From Thermus sp. LT1-2-5 (GTDB taxonomy: Bacteria > Deinococcota > Deinococci > Deinococcales > Thermaceae): a stretch of DNA of 64,000 nucleotides. Position numbers and translations under genes: made by a program. Below are positions 17,516 through 26,301 of the stretch, piece by piece. Numbering within the stretch: position 1 is the stretch's first letter; each line of letters starts with the position of its first letter. Below the pieces are notes generated by a model. It had not been told where the DNA came from, searched no databases, and saw nothing but the letters and a program-made list of their open reading frames with translations. The stretch is from assembly GCF_040363165.1 (NCBI RefSeq), contig NZ_BSRG01000002.1, positions 186,001 to 250,000 on the forward strand. The letters run 5' to 3'.

Positions 17516-17524
17516 ACTTGAGGC

Positions 17525-18112
17525 ATGGACGAGAAGAAAAAGAGCATTGACGACCTCCTCTCCGACCTCGGGGTCTTGGAAGAGGCCCCGGTGGAGGTGG
17601 AGCTCAAGGAAGCGGGCAAGGAAGCCCGCCCCCAAGGGCCCAAGGAGGTGCTGGAGGCCTTCTTGGTGGGCCTCCTTCTCCGCCTGGACCCCGCGCACTA
17701 CGTGGAAATCCGCCAGGAAGGAAACCTGCTCAAGGCGGAGGTCAAAGGCGGGGACCTGGGCCGCTTCATCGGCAAGGAGGGGCGCACCCTGAAGGCGGTG
17801 GAATACCTGGCGGGGGTGGTCCTGGCCAAGCACTTCGGTGGGGAATACCGGGTGGTCCTGGACGCCGCCGGCTACCGCAAGCGCCAGGAGGACAAGATCC
17901 GGCGCATCGCCGAGGACGCCGCCTTGACCGTGGCCATGACCGGGGAGCCCCTGCACCTTCCCCCCATGCGCCCCTCGGAACGGCGCATCGTCCACATGCT
18001 CCTCAAGAACCACCCCCAGGTGACCACGGAAAGCCAGGGGGAGGGCGAGGCGCGCCACGTGGTGGTCTACCCCCGTGATAAGGCTCCTCCGAGCGCTTCA
18101 GGCGCGGCTTAA
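17525..18112 (+). CDS. jag: Jag/KhpB RNA-binding protein (KH-R3H)
   Basis: A 195-residue protein with a Jag-type N-terminal helix (KKSIDDLLSDLGVLEEAPVE), a KH domain (about 55-125, with GRFIGKEGRTLKAVEYL containing the GxxG-type loop IGKEG) and an R3H domain ending with RPSERRIVHMLLKNHPQVTTES. It binds RNA and accompanies yidC in many bacteria. Its 3' end overlaps the prmC start by 38 bases. Confidence 0.92.
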   Translation: MDEKKKSIDDLLSDLGVLEEAPVEVELKEAGKEARPQGPKEVLEAFLVGLLLRLDPAHYVEIRQEGNLLKAEVKGGDLGRFIGKEGRTLKAVEYLAGVVLAKHFGGEYRVVLDAAGYRKRQEDKIRRIAEDAALTVAMTGEPLHLPPMRPSERRIVHMLLKNHPQVTTESQGEGEARHVVVYPRDKAPPSASGAA

Positions 18113-18929
18113 GGAAGCGGGCCTCCCCGAAGGGGAAGCCTGGGATCTCCTAGCCTTAGCAACGGGGCTTTCCCGGAAGGACCTCCTCCTCAGGCTGGCG
18201 GAGCCCCCGCCCGAGGGGGCGGAGGAAAGGGCTTGGGCCCTTTTGCAAAAGCGGCTTTCCCGCTACCCTTTGCAGTACCTCCTGGGGGAGGTGGAGTTTT
18301 TCGGCCTGCCCCTAAAGGTGGCCGAGGGGGTCCTTATCCCCCGGCCCGAAACGGAGGGCCTGGTGGCCCTGGCCCTGGCCCTTCCCCTCCCCCCAAGGCC
18401 CCGGATCTTGGACGTGGGCACGGGCACCGGGGCCATTGCCCTGGCCCTGAAGCGTCACCTCCCCGAGGCGGAGGTCTTCGCCACGGAGGTGGACGAGAAG
18501 GCCTTGCGCCTAGCGGAAGAAAACGCCAGGCGGCTCGGCCTCGCCGTGCGTTTCCTCAAGGCCCCCCTCACCGGGGGGCTTAAGGGGCTAGACCTGGTGG
18601 TGGCCAACCCTCCCTACCTCCCCGAGGCCTACCGGGAGGCGGCCCCTCCGGAGCTCGCCTACGAAAACCCTTTGGCCCTTTACGCCGGGGAGGAGGGGCT
18701 CGCCGTGGCCTGGCCCTTAGCCTTGGAGGCGGAAAGGGCCCTAAGGCCAGGGGGCTTTCTCCTTCTGGAACTGGCCCCGGAAAACGTCCACCGCCTGGGG
18801 GAAGCCCTTCGGGAAAGGGGCTTTGAAGCGGAGGTGCTACGGGACCTGGCGGGTCGGGATCGGTACCTCCGGGCCCGGCGGCCCCCCAAGGAGCCGGTAG
18901 GCGAGGAAGGGCCGCTCCGTGGTCCATAG
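18075..18929 (+). CDS. prmC: release factor glutamine methyltransferase
   Basis: A 284-residue SAM-dependent methyltransferase of the HemK/PrmC family. An N-terminal helical domain (1-75) precedes the catalytic domain with IPRPETEGLV, the SAM motif ILDVGTGTGAIALAL and the substrate-Gln motif VVANPPYL. It methylates the GGQ glutamine of release factors. GTG start inside the end of jag. The last ~90 bases overlap the 3' end of the convergent DUF3084 gene, so the C-terminal tail may be shorter in relatives. Confidence 0.93.
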   Translation: MIRLLRALQARLKEAGLPEGEAWDLLALATGLSRKDLLLRLAEPPPEGAEERAWALLQKRLSRYPLQYLLGEVEFFGLPLKVAEGVLIPRPETEGLVALALALPLPPRPRILDVGTGTGAIALALKRHLPEAEVFATEVDEKALRLAEENARRLGLAVRFLKAPLTGGLKGLDLVVANPPYLPEAYREAAPPELAYENPLALYAGEEGLAVAWPLALEAERALRPGGFLLLELAPENVHRLGEALRERGFEAEVLRDLAGRDRYLRARRPPKEPVGEEGPLRGP

Positions 18930-20222
18930 CTCCTTTTCCGCCACCACCCCCACCCGCACTACCCCCCGTTGCCCTTTTAGGAGGGAAAGGCCCCGGGCGA
19001 GCTCCTCCGGGGAGGGGAAGGTGGCGTATTCTGGGGGAAACCCTGCTTCCAGCAGGCGCTTCCTCGCCTCCTCCCCCAGGCGCTCCAGGACCTCCTGGTT
19101 GCGGGCTGGCGTGGCCAGGCGGAAGGTGGCGCTACTGAGGACCTCCCCCTCGGCGAAGGCCCGCCTTTCCGGGTAAAAGCGCACCCGCACCAAAAGCCTC
19201 CCCTCTTGGTACCCGGCCCCCTCGAGGACCGCAAGCCCCGGGCCCCTGGCCTCCCCCAGAAGCTCCGCCCCCCGGAAGCCCTGGAGGAGGGCCCGCCTTT
19301 CCGCCACCCTCTCCAGCACCGCCCGGCCCTCCTCCGCCCCCAGGCGCACCTCCCCCAGGTAAAGCCCTTGACTAAGCCGCACCAGGCTCTGGGTCAGCTG
19401 CCCCTTTTCCCCTTGCAGGGCCTCGGCTTGGGCCAAAAGGCTTCGGAGGCGCTCCTCCGCCTGGCGGAGCTCCCCGCGGGTGCGCTCCAGGTTCGCCCTG
19501 AGGCCCTCCGCCTCTTGAGCGAGGTGGCCCCGCTCCTGCCGCGCCTCCTCCAGTCGGGCCAGGGCCTTGGCGAGCTCCCCTTGAAGGCGGCGCCTTTCCG
19601 CCTCTAGCCCCCGCGCCGCCTCTTGCAGGGCCTTTAGACGGGCCTCGAGGCCCTGGAGCTCCCGGCTCCTTTCCCCAAGCTCCTTGGTCTTTAGGGTGAG
19701 GAGGGCCGCCAGCTCCTCCCGCTCCGCCTTAAGCCTCTCTGTTTCCTGGAGAAGGTCCTTTCGCTCCTGGGTGAGGGCCTGAACCTGTCGGGCCAGGGCT
19801 TGCGCTTCGGCCTCGAGGCGGCCCCGCAAGGCCTCCGCCGCCGCCAGGGCCTCGGAAAGCTCCCGCCTTTCCTGCCGCAAGGCGTTGAGCTCCGCCAAGG
19901 CCTGCGCCGCCTCCGCCTCCATGGCCGCCTTAGCCTGGAGGAGAACACCCCGCTCCACCTTAAGCTGGTCCCGCTCCTTTCGGATGGCCTCCGCTTGCAG
20001 GATCACCTCCCGGGCCTCGCGGAAGACCAGAAGGAAGCCCAGGTAGCTCAAGAGGGCGATCCCCACCCCGGTGAAGACGGCGATGAGGGTGGCGGTCTGA
20101 CGGGGACGAAGGCGGAAAAGGCGGAAATGGCGCTTTCCCGCCCACTTGGCCACCCGGTCCCCCAGGTAGGCCACCAGGGCGGAAAGGATCACGAGGAGGA
20201 AAAGAAGCGCCCAGAAGGTCAT
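18837..20222 (-). CDS. DUF3084 coiled-coil membrane protein
   Basis: A 461-residue protein with two N-terminal membrane segments (about 2-20 and 46-67) separated by a basic loop. A very long Ala/Glu/Leu/Arg-rich coiled coil (about 70-285) follows, then a globular C-terminal domain (285-461). This matches DUF3084, a family seen in cyanobacteria and Deinococcus-Thermus whose function is unknown to me. A role in envelope or division organisation is plausible from the architecture only. It lies directly downstream of the lptB-like gene. Confidence 0.85.
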   Translation of the reverse strand: MTFWALLFLLVILSALVAYLGDRVAKWAGKRHFRLFRLRPRQTATLIAVFTGVGIALLSYLGFLLVFREAREVILQAEAIRKERDQLKVERGVLLQAKAAMEAEAAQALAELNALRQERRELSEALAAAEALRGRLEAEAQALARQVQALTQERKDLLQETERLKAEREELAALLTLKTKELGERSRELQGLEARLKALQEAARGLEAERRRLQGELAKALARLEEARQERGHLAQEAEGLRANLERTRGELRQAEERLRSLLAQAEALQGEKGQLTQSLVRLSQGLYLGEVRLGAEEGRAVLERVAERRALLQGFRGAELLGEARGPGLAVLEGAGYQEGRLLVRVRFYPERRAFAEGEVLSSATFRLATPARNQEVLERLGEEARKRLLEAGFPPEYATFPSPEELARGLSLLKGQRGVVRVGVVAEKELWTTERPFLAYRLLGGPPGPEVPIPTRQVP

Positions 20223-20951
20223 CTAAAGCTCGTAATCCTCGCCCAGGTAGTGCCGCCTTACCCCCTGGTCCTGGGCGAAGGTGTCGGGGTCCCCGTGGAA
20301 GAGCACCTGGCCGTCGTACATCAGGTAGACCCGGTCGGTGATGGCCAGGGTCTCCCGCACCGCATGGTCGGTGATGAAGACCCCCACCCCCCGCCGCTCC
20401 CGGAGCTCGGCGATGACCTTTTGGATCTCGCGCACGTTCTTGGGGTCCACCCCGGTAAAGGGCTCGTCCAGGAGAATGAAGTCGGGGTCGGTGCAAAGGG
20501 CCCGGGCGATCTCCAACCTGCGCCTTTCCCCCCCGGAAAGGGCATAGGCCATGCGGTCTTTGAGGTGGTAAATGGCCAGCTCCTCCAGGAGGGCCTTGGC
20601 CTTTTCCAGGCGCTCTTTTTTGGAAAGAGGTTGAAACTCCAGGATGGCGAGGAGGTTTTCCAACACGGTCATGCGCCGGAAAGCGCTGGGCTCTTGGGGC
20701 AGGTAGCCGAGGCCAAGCCGAGCCCTTCGGTACATGGGCAGGCGGCTCACCTCCTGCCCCTTTAGGTAGATGCGTCCTGCGGTGGGCTTGATGAACCCCA
20801 CCACCATGTAGAAGGTGGTGGTCTTCCCCGCCCCGTTGGGCCCGAAGAGGGCCACAATCTCCCCCCGCCTGAGGTGGAGGTCCACCCCCCGCACCACCTC
20901 CTTGGGGCCGTAGCGCTTGCGCAAACCCTGGGCCAGAAGCTCCCCGTCCAT
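20223..20951 (-). CDS. lptB: LptB-type ABC ATP-binding protein
   Basis: A 242-residue ATPase: Walker [22 protein letters not shown]-loop [21 protein letters not shown], signature [15 protein letters not shown], Walker [14 protein letters not shown], switch [15 protein letters not shown]. These phrases are those of LptB, the ATPase of the lipopolysaccharide exporter. Thermus does not make classic LPS, so it may power transport of another envelope lipid or glycan; this is inference. I use the ATG at 20951; the frame remains open upstream but into antisense of gltX. Confidence 0.88.
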   Translation of the reverse strand: MDGELLAQGLRKRYGPKEVVRGVDLHLRRGEIVALFGPNGAGKTTTFYMVVGFIKPTAGRIYLKGQEVSRLPMYRRARLGLGYLPQEPSAFRRMTVLENLLAILEFQPLSKKERLEKAKALLEELAIYHLKDRMAYALSGGERRRLEIARALCTDPDFILLDEPFTGVDPKNVREIQKVIAELRERRGVGVFITDHAVRETLAITDRVYLMYDGQVLFHGDPDTFAQDQGVRRHYLGEDYEL

Positions 20952-20990
20952 TACCCCCAAGCCTAAGGCCCGGCCTTTAAGCGCGGATGA

Positions 20991-20996
20991 GATAAT
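20991..20996 (+). promoter_or_regulatory. extended -10 box of gltX
   Basis: GATAAT preceded by TGA (extended -10) nine bases upstream of the gltX ATG, with no convincing -35. It predicts a leaderless or near-leaderless mRNA. Confidence 0.5.
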
Positions 20997-21005
20997 GGGC
21001 GAGGT

Positions 21006-22418
21006 ATGGTGGTGACCCGCATCGCCCCAAGCCCCACGGGGGACCCCCACGTGGGCACGGCGTACATCGCCCTTTTCAACTACGCCTGGGCCCGCAAAAA
21101 CGGGGGGCGCTTTCTGGTGCGCATAGAGGACACCGACCGCGCCCGCTACGTTCCGGGGGCGGAGGAGAGGATTTTGGCCGCCCTCAAGTGGCTCGGCATC
21201 ACTTACGACGAAGGCCCCGACATCGGCGGCCCCCACGGGCCTTACCGCCAGTCGGAAAGGCTTCCCCTCTACCGGGAGCACGCCGAGGAGCTTTTGCGAC
21301 GGGGATGGGCCTACCGGGCCTTCGAAACCCCGGAGGAGCTGGAGCAGATCCGCAAGGAGAAGGGGGGGTACGACGGCCGGGCCCGGAACATCCCCCCGGA
21401 AGAGGCGGAGGAGCGGGCCAGGCGGGGCGAACCCCACGTGATCCGCCTCAAGGTCCCCCGCCCCGGCACCACCGAGGTCAAGGACGAGCTCCGGGGGGTG
21501 GTGGTTTACGATAACCAGGAGATCCCCGACGTGGTCCTCCTGAAGTCCGACGGGTACCCCACCTACCACCTGGCCAACGTGGTGGACGACCACCTCATGG
21601 GGGTCACGGACGTGATCCGGGCGGAGGAGTGGCTGGTTTCCACCCCCATCCACGTCCTCCTCTACCGGGCCTTCGGCTGGGAGGTGCCCAAGTTCTACCA
21701 CATGCCCCTCCTGCGCAACCCCGACAAGACCAAGATCAGCAAGCGGAAAAGCCACACCTCCTTGGAGTGGTACAAGGCGGAGGGGTTTTTGCCCGAGGCT
21801 TTGCGCAACTACCTCTGCCTCATGGGCTTTTCCATGCCCGATGGGCGCGAGATCTTCAGCCTCGAGGAGTTCATCGAAGCCTTCCGCTGGGACCGGGTTT
21901 CCTTGGGGGGGCCGGTCTTTGACCTGGAGAAGCTAAGGTGGATGAACGGGAAGTACATCCGGGAGGTCCTCCCCCTGGAGGAGGTGGCGGAGCGGGTGAA
22001 GCCTTTTTTGCAACAGGCCGGGCTCTCCTGGCCTGACGAGGCCTACCTGCAAAGGGCCGTGGCCCTCATGCGCCCCCGCTTCGACACCCTCAAGGAGTTC
22101 CCAGAAAAAGCCCGCTACCTCTTCACCGACGACTACCCCTTCTCGGAAAAGGCCCTGGCCAAGCTGCAGGAGGGCCTACCTCTCCTCCGGGAGCTCCTCC
22201 CCGCCCTCAGCGCCCAGGAGGATTGGAGCGAGGCCGCCCTGGAAGGCCTCCTAAGGGGGTTCGCCGAGGCGCAGGGTCTCAAGCTCGGCCAGGTGGCCCA
22301 ACCCCTCCGGGCTGCCGTAACAGGAAGCCTGGAAACCCCGGGGCTTTTTGAGATCCTGGCCCTCCTGGGCAAGGAGCGGGTCCTTAGGCGGCTGGAGCGG
22401 GCCTTGGCCGCCTCGTGA
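21006..22418 (+). CDS. gltX: glutamyl-tRNA synthetase
   Basis: A 470-residue class I aminoacyl-tRNA synthetase. HIGH motif variant HVGTAYIAL at 15-23 and KMSKS variant KISKR at 243-247 are in place. [19 protein letters not shown] is the Glu-specific pocket and an alpha-helical anticodon domain fills the C-terminal third. It charges tRNA-Glu (and tRNA-Gln if the organism uses the transamidation route). Confidence 0.97.
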   Translation: MVVTRIAPSPTGDPHVGTAYIALFNYAWARKNGGRFLVRIEDTDRARYVPGAEERILAALKWLGITYDEGPDIGGPHGPYRQSERLPLYREHAEELLRRGWAYRAFETPEELEQIRKEKGGYDGRARNIPPEEAEERARRGEPHVIRLKVPRPGTTEVKDELRGVVVYDNQEIPDVVLLKSDGYPTYHLANVVDDHLMGVTDVIRAEEWLVSTPIHVLLYRAFGWEVPKFYHMPLLRNPDKTKISKRKSHTSLEWYKAEGFLPEALRNYLCLMGFSMPDGREIFSLEEFIEAFRWDRVSLGGPVFDLEKLRWMNGKYIREVLPLEEVAERVKPFLQQAGLSWPDEAYLQRAVALMRPRFDTLKEFPEKARYLFTDDYPFSEKALAKLQEGLPLLRELLPALSAQEDWSEAALEGLLRGFAEAQGLKLGQVAQPLRAAVTGSLETPGLFEILALLGKERVLRRLERALAAS

Positions 22419-22443
22419 AAAGAAGCGCGAAAGGGGCTATACT
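22415..22443 (+). promoter_or_regulatory. promoter of the small exported protein and ftsY
   Basis: GTGAAA (-35, 22415-22420), 17-base spacer, TATACT (-10, 22438-22443), seven bases before the ATG at 22451: a leaderless promoter inside the end of gltX. Confidence 0.65.
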
Positions 22444-22450
22444 GGGTGGG

Positions 22451-22888
22451 ATGAAGCGGGTTTTCCTCCTCTTGTTCCTTCTCGGTTTCGCCAGCGCCCA
22501 AAGCGCCATCCAGATGCGCTTCGGCCACGGGGCAGCCCTAGGCCTCACCTTCGGGGCCGGGGTGGAAAGCCGCCTAAGGCAGAACCTGGTGGGCCGCCTC
22601 ACGGCGGAACTCGCTCCCGCCGCCCCCGGGGTGGCCGTGGAGGCCGCCCTCCTCTTCAAGCCCGACCTGGGCCAGTACGACCCGGGCCTCACGGGCCTTC
22701 TCCCCTACTTCGGGGGCGGCTTGGGCGCCGTCTTGGGGCCACGCCCCACCGCTGGGGTGGGCTTCACCTTGGGCCTCGAGGGCCTTCTTGACCCCTACAC
22801 CGGCCTCTTCGCCGAGGGGAGCTACGTCTACGGCTTCGCCGACTTCCCCAAGGTCTGGCGCTTGGCCCTGGGGGTAAACTTCCGCTAA
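22451..22888 (+). CDS. small exported, probably outer-membrane beta-barrel-like protein
   Basis: A 145-residue protein with a clear signal peptide (MKRVFLLLFLLGFASAQ). The mature part is rich in Gly and alternating hydrophobics (GHGAALGLTFGAGVESRL, GLLPYFGGGLGAVLG, YTGLFAEGSYVYGF) and ends LALGVNFR, as small outer-membrane barrels often do. No named family recognised. The start is set by a -10 box seven bases upstream; an earlier ATG at 22415 would lie in the promoter. The gene's stop overlaps the ftsY start. Confidence 0.75.
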   Translation: MKRVFLLLFLLGFASAQSAIQMRFGHGAALGLTFGAGVESRLRQNLVGRLTAELAPAAPGVAVEAALLFKPDLGQYDPGLTGLLPYFGGGLGAVLGPRPTAGVGFTLGLEGLLDPYTGLFAEGSYVYGFADFPKVWRLALGVNFR

Positions 22889-23802
22889 TGGGCTTCTTTG
22901 ACCGCCTAAAGGCCGGGCTGGCCAAGACCCGGGAAACCCTCCTCAAGGCCATCCCTTGGGGCGGCAATCCCGAGGAGGTCTTGGAAGAGCTGGAGATGGC
23001 CCTCCTGGCCGCCGACGTGGGGGTGGCGGCCACGGAGGAACTTTTGGCGGAGCTTCGGGCCTCGGGAAGGAAGGACCTAAAGGAAGCGGTGAAGGAAAAG
23101 CTCGTCCAGATGCTGGAGCCGGACGAGCGCCGGGCCAGCCTGCGCAAGCTGGGCTTCCGCCCCCAAGCCCTCAAGCCGGTGGAGCCTCGGGGGCGCGTGG
23201 TGATGGTGGTGGGGGTGAACGGGGTGGGCAAGACCACCACCATCGCCAAGCTGGGCCGCTACTACCAGGCCTTGGGCAAAAAGGTGATGTTCTGCGCCGG
23301 GGACACCTTCCGCGCCGCCGGGGCCACGCAGCTCGCCGAGTGGGGCAGGCGCTTGGGCATCCCCGTGATCCAGGGGCCCGAAGGAGCAGACCCCGCCGCC
23401 CTCGCCTTCGACGCAGCCCAAGCCCGAAGGGCGCGGGGCTTTGACCTCCTTTTCGTGGACACCGCCGGCCGCCTCCACACCAAGCACAACCTGATGGAGG
23501 AGCTCAAGAAGGTGAAGCGGGCTATCGCCAAGGCCGAGCCCGGGGAGCCGGGGGAGGTCTGGCTGGTGCTGGACGCCGTCACGGGGCAAAACGGCCTGGA
23601 GCAGGCCAAGCGCTTCCACGAGGCGGTGGGCCTCACCGGGGTCATCGTCACCAAGCTGGACGGCACCGCCAAGGGGGGGGTTTTGGTCCCCATCGTGCGC
23701 ACCCTGAAGGTGCCCATAAAGTTTATTGGGGTGGGGGAAGGCCCGGAGGACCTCCAGCCCTTTGACGCCGAGGCGTTTGTGGAGGCCCTTCTAGAAGCCT
23801 AA
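22888..23802 (+). CDS. ftsY: signal recognition particle receptor FtsY
   Basis: A 304-residue SRP GTPase: N domain (1-90), G1 GVNGVGKTTTIAKLGRYY, the insertion box and G2 FCAGDTFRAAGATQLAEW, G3 DTAGRLHTKHNLM, G4 TKLDGTAKGG, closing GVGEGPEDLQPFDAEAF. It receives SRP-ribosome complexes at the membrane. It lacks the long acidic A domain of E. coli FtsY, as usual in short forms. The ATG overlaps the preceding stop. Confidence 0.96.
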   Translation: MGFFDRLKAGLAKTRETLLKAIPWGGNPEEVLEELEMALLAADVGVAATEELLAELRASGRKDLKEAVKEKLVQMLEPDERRASLRKLGFRPQALKPVEPRGRVVMVVGVNGVGKTTTIAKLGRYYQALGKKVMFCAGDTFRAAGATQLAEWGRRLGIPVIQGPEGADPAALAFDAAQARRARGFDLLFVDTAGRLHTKHNLMEELKKVKRAIAKAEPGEPGEVWLVLDAVTGQNGLEQAKRFHEAVGLTGVIVTKLDGTAKGGVLVPIVRTLKVPIKFIGVGEGPEDLQPFDAEAFVEALLEA

Positions 23803-23951
23803 TCCTCCTCCTTAGGCCGCCAGGGGCAGTGGCGGCACCCCGAGCCGCAGCAGTAGCCCCGCTTGCGGTGGTAGGCCTCGGTGAAGACCCTCCTATCCCC
23901 TTCCCAGTAGAAGTCCTCCCCTTCCCGCAAGGCCTCGTCCTCACTCTTCAC
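23799..23951 (-). CDS. small cysteine-rich DUF5522 protein
   Basis: About 50 residues, ending FTEAYHRKRGYCCGSGCRHCPWRP: the DUF5522 signature with a CC-x3-C-x2-C cluster that probably binds a metal. I place the start at GTG 23951 (MKSEDEALREGEDFYWEG), preceded by GGAG. No ATG exists in frame nearby; the frame stays open far upstream but against dsbB. It shares four bases at its stop with ftsY. Function unknown. Confidence 0.72.
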   Translation of the reverse strand: MKSEDEALREGEDFYWEGDRRVFTEAYHRKRGYCCGSGCRHCPWRPKEED

Positions 23952-23974
23952 AAACTCCAGTTTAGGGGTATGCT
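23947..23974 (+). promoter_or_regulatory. promoter of dsbB-like gene
   Basis: TTCACA (23947-23952), 16-base spacer, TATGCT (23969-23974), seven bases before the ATG at 23982. Leaderless. It overlaps the start of the divergent DUF5522 gene. Confidence 0.62.
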
Positions 23975-23981
23975 TTAGCCG

Positions 23982-24389
23982 ATGAAGCGCGGCGCTGCCC
24001 TCCTCGGTTTCGCCTGGGTGGTGGCCTTGGTGGCCACCCTGGGTAGCCTCTACTACTCCGAGGTTCGGCTTTTCCTCCCCTGCGAGCTCTGCTGGTACCA
24101 GCGCATCTTCATGTACCCGCAAGCGGTGATCCTGGGCCTGGCCCTTTGGCGGCAGGACCTCGGGGTGTGGCCCTACAGCCTGGCCCTCTCCCTGATCGGG
24201 GGGAGCATCAGCACCCTGCACCTCCTGGAACAAAAGTTCCCCGAGCGCTTCACCCTGGCCTGCAAACCCCCCGTGCCCTGCTCGGTGGAGTACATCCCCC
24301 AGTTCCCCATCCCCTTGCAGGCCCTCATCGCCTTCCTTCTCATCGCCCTCAGCATGGGGCTTTTGGCCAAGGCGGCGAGGCAGGGCTAG
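23982..24389 (+). CDS. disulfide bond formation protein B (DsbB/BdbC)
   Basis: A 135-residue four-helix membrane protein. CELC (Cys34, Cys37) sits after the first segment and the second redox pair is Cys94 and Cys100 in the second periplasmic loop. SLYYSEVRLFLPCELCWYQRI is the family core with the quinone-site Arg nearby. It reoxidises a DsbA-type thiol oxidase using quinone. The compact size fits BdbC. No dsbA is adjacent. Confidence 0.9.
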   Translation: MKRGAALLGFAWVVALVATLGSLYYSEVRLFLPCELCWYQRIFMYPQAVILGLALWRQDLGVWPYSLALSLIGGSISTLHLLEQKFPERFTLACKPPVPCSVEYIPQFPIPLQALIAFLLIALSMGLLAKAARQG

Positions 24390-25036
24390 GCCAAGCGCCG
24401 GGCCTCGAGGGCTCCCTCCACCTCCACGTACAAGGGGGCGAAGGGGGCCTCCTGATAAAGCCGCACCCGCCCCAAGCGGCAGGCCTCCAAAAGGGCGGCG
24501 AAGCCCACTACCTTTTCCTCCCAAGAAGGAAGGGGCAGGCGGTGGAAGGCTACCCGGCCCTTTAGGAAGGGCAAAAGCCTGGACCAGGCCTCCTGCAAGC
24601 CAAAGGCCTCCCGCGGCAGGTGAAGCACCGCCTTGCGAAAGGGGCGGGCCGCCTCGGCCAACACCTTGGGGGGAAGCCGCAAAGGAGGCCTGGGCACGGG
24701 GGGAGGAGCCGCCGGGTACAGCCGGGCCCGCTTGGCCCACCGCCCCTCCAAAAAGGCCACGGCCTCGGAAAGGTCCAGAAGGACCCGCACCAAGGGCGCT
24801 TCCTCCCCCTCCTCCTTGGGCGTCAGGGCCTTTTCCGGGGCCAGCTTCAGGACGAGGAGCTCCGCCAAAAGGGGCAGGAGCTCGGCCTTGGCCTTCAGGT
24901 CCTCCGGCACCTGGGAAAGGGCCTGCTCCACCACCTGCAGGACGGGGAGGTCCTTGGGGGAAAGCCGCCCCCGCCTCAGGGCCTCCCTAAGCTCCACGGG
25001 AGACCCGGAAAAACCGGGAAACTCTAGGCGGATCAC
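24386..25036 (-). CDS. scpA: segregation and condensation protein A-like
   Basis: A 216-residue protein matching ScpA at its N-terminus (EFPGFSGSPVELREALRRGRLSPKDLPVLQVVEQAL, then LLAELLVLKLAPEKAL) with a variable Pro-rich middle and a winged-helix-like C-terminus (GRVAFHRLPLPSWEEKVVGFAALLEACRLGRVRLYQEAPFAPLYV). ScpA is the kleisin of the SMC condensin complex. The family call is good although the middle is divergent. It overlaps trpS at its start and dsbB at its stop. Confidence 0.82.
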   Translation of the reverse strand: MIRLEFPGFSGSPVELREALRRGRLSPKDLPVLQVVEQALSQVPEDLKAKAELLPLLAELLVLKLAPEKALTPKEEGEEAPLVRVLLDLSEAVAFLEGRWAKRARLYPAAPPPVPRPPLRLPPKVLAEAARPFRKAVLHLPREAFGLQEAWSRLLPFLKGRVAFHRLPLPSWEEKVVGFAALLEACRLGRVRLYQEAPFAPLYVEVEGALEARRLA

Positions 25037-26046
25037 GCCAGGACCGGCCGCTTCCGGGGCAGGAGGAGGCCCACCTTCTCCCGCACCTCTTCCATGGTGG
25101 CCGCCGCCACCGCCCGCGCCCGCTTGGCCCCTTCCACCAGGACGTCCATCACGTAGTCGGGGTCCCGCTTAAGCGCCTCCGCCCGCTCCCGGATGGGCCT
25201 TAGGGTCTTCATCATCTCCTCAAAGAGGATGCGCTTCACCACGTACGTGCCCACCCCCGCCTTGCGGTACTCCTCCTTGAGGGCCTCCACCAGCTCCTTG
25301 GGGGCGAAATAGGAAAGATAGGTGAAGACGATGGTCCTCTCCGGGTCCCCGGGGTCGGAAAGCCGGATCCTTTGCGGGTCGTCGGGCAGGTGCTGGACCT
25401 TCTGCCAGATGCTCTCCTCGGGCTCCAAGAGGCCGATGGTGTTCCCCAAGGACTTGCTCATCTTGGCCTTGCCGTCAATGCCCGGCACCCGGGGGGCCTC
25501 CGGGTTCAAGAGGGCCTCAGGCTCGGGGAAGGTTTCCCCGAAGAGGTGGTTGAAGCGGCGGGCGATCTCCCGGGTGAGCTCGATGTGCTGCACCTGGTCC
25601 TCCCCCACCGGCACGGTGTCCGCCTTGTAGATGAGGATGTCCGCCGCCTGCAAAACGGGGTACATGAGGAGGCCGCTCCAGATGGTTTCCTGCTTGCTGG
25701 CCTTGTCCTTGAACTGGGTCATGCGGGTGAGGTCGCCCAAGGGGGTCAGGGTGGTGAAGACCCAGGAAAGCTCCGTGTGCTCGGGCACGTGGGACTGGAC
25801 GAAGAGGGTAACCTTGTCCGGGTCAAGCCCGGCGGCGATGTTCACCAGGGCCGCCTCAAAGGTGCGGCGGGCCAAGGTCTTGGGGTCGTAGGCCAGGGGG
25901 TTGGTGAGGGCGTGGTAGTCCACGATACAGAAGAAAGCCTCCCGGCCCAGCTTCTCCCCGAGGGCCACCCACTGCTTGATGGCCCCCAGGTAGTTGCCGA
26001 TATGGATCTCCCCCGAGGGCTGGATGCCCGAGAGGACGCGCTTCAT
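25033..26046 (-). CDS. trpS: tryptophanyl-tRNA synthetase
   Basis: A 337-residue class I synthetase with SGIQPSGEIHIGNYLGAI (HIGH variant HIGN), the Trp-pocket VGEDQVQHIELTREIARRFN and an exact KMSKS in GKAKMSKSLGNTI. It charges tRNA-Trp. A TACACT extended -10 box lies six bases before the ATG, giving a leaderless message. scpA follows, overlapping. Confidence 0.97.
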   Translation of the reverse strand: MKRVLSGIQPSGEIHIGNYLGAIKQWVALGEKLGREAFFCIVDYHALTNPLAYDPKTLARRTFEAALVNIAAGLDPDKVTLFVQSHVPEHTELSWVFTTLTPLGDLTRMTQFKDKASKQETIWSGLLMYPVLQAADILIYKADTVPVGEDQVQHIELTREIARRFNHLFGETFPEPEALLNPEAPRVPGIDGKAKMSKSLGNTIGLLEPEESIWQKVQHLPDDPQRIRLSDPGDPERTIVFTYLSYFAPKELVEALKEEYRKAGVGTYVVKRILFEEMMKTLRPIRERAEALKRDPDYVMDVLVEGAKRARAVAAATMEEVREKVGLLLPRKRPVLA

Positions 26047-26052
26047 GGCCTA

Positions 26053-26058
26053 AGTGTA
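26053..26058 (-). promoter_or_regulatory. extended -10 box of trpS
   Basis: TGC-TACACT on the minus strand, six bases before the ATG, identical to the rpmH/rnpA -10 element. Confidence 0.55.
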
Positions 26059-26070
26059 GCAAAAGGTTTT

Positions 26071-26088
26071 GGCCCCCTTTCGGGGGCC
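26071..26088. terminator. hairpin terminator after tRNA-Leu
   Basis: GGCCCCC-TTTC-GGGGGCC, a 7-bp perfect stem with four-base loop. On the minus strand (tRNA direction) AAAACC then TTTTG follows; on + it is followed directly by TTTT. It separates the tRNA from trpS. Confidence 0.65.
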
Positions 26089-26091
26089 TTT

Positions 26092-26178
26092 TGGTGCCGG
26101 GGGCGGGACTTGAACCCGCACGCCCTCGCGGGCACACGACCCTGAATCGTGCGCGTCTACCAATTCCGCCACCCCGGC
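26092..26178 (-). tRNA. tRNA-Leu (anticodon CAG)
   Basis: The minus strand forms an 87-base class II tRNA: acceptor arms GCCGGGG / CCCCGGC, a D-arm with GGTAGACG, anticodon stem CACGA/TCGTG around loop TTCAGGG (anticodon CAG, reading CUG), a long variable arm (GCCCGCGAGGGC), the T-loop GGTTCAAGTCC, discriminator A and encoded CCA. The long variable arm and A73 fit leucine. Confidence 0.96.
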
Positions 26179-26191
26179 AGACGCAAGGGTC

Positions 26192-26220
26192 ATTCTAGGG
26201 GGACGGGCGCCGCTCGTCAA
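26192..26220 (-). promoter_or_regulatory. promoter of tRNA-Leu
   Basis: On the minus strand TTGACG (26215-26220), 17-base spacer, TAGAAT (26192-26197), 13 bases before the tRNA 5' end. Confidence 0.7.
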
Positions 26221-26264
26221 GCTGGGCCGGAGCCTCCTCCTACCCGCTTCCTGGAAAGCCCACC

Positions 26265-26293
26265 TTGACCAAAGGGCCAGAAGCCCTTAGGCT
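26265..26293 (+). promoter_or_regulatory. promoter of the leuCDB-ilvD operon
   Basis: TTGACC (26265-26270), 17-base spacer, TAGGCT (26288-26293). The predicted TSS (~26300) is only a couple of bases from the leader-peptide ATG at 26302. Confidence 0.68.
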
Positions 26294-26301
26294 AGGGAGC
26301 A

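Noticed and set aside
20952-21755. N-terminal extension of the LptB-like ATPase to 510 residues
   Set aside because: The added part is antisense to gltX and low in complexity; ATG 20951 gives a normal-length LptB.
23952-24740. The 313-codon minus frame running through dsbB as the DUF5522 gene
   Set aside because: Only the last ~50 codons show the family; the rest is antisense to dsbB and scpA.
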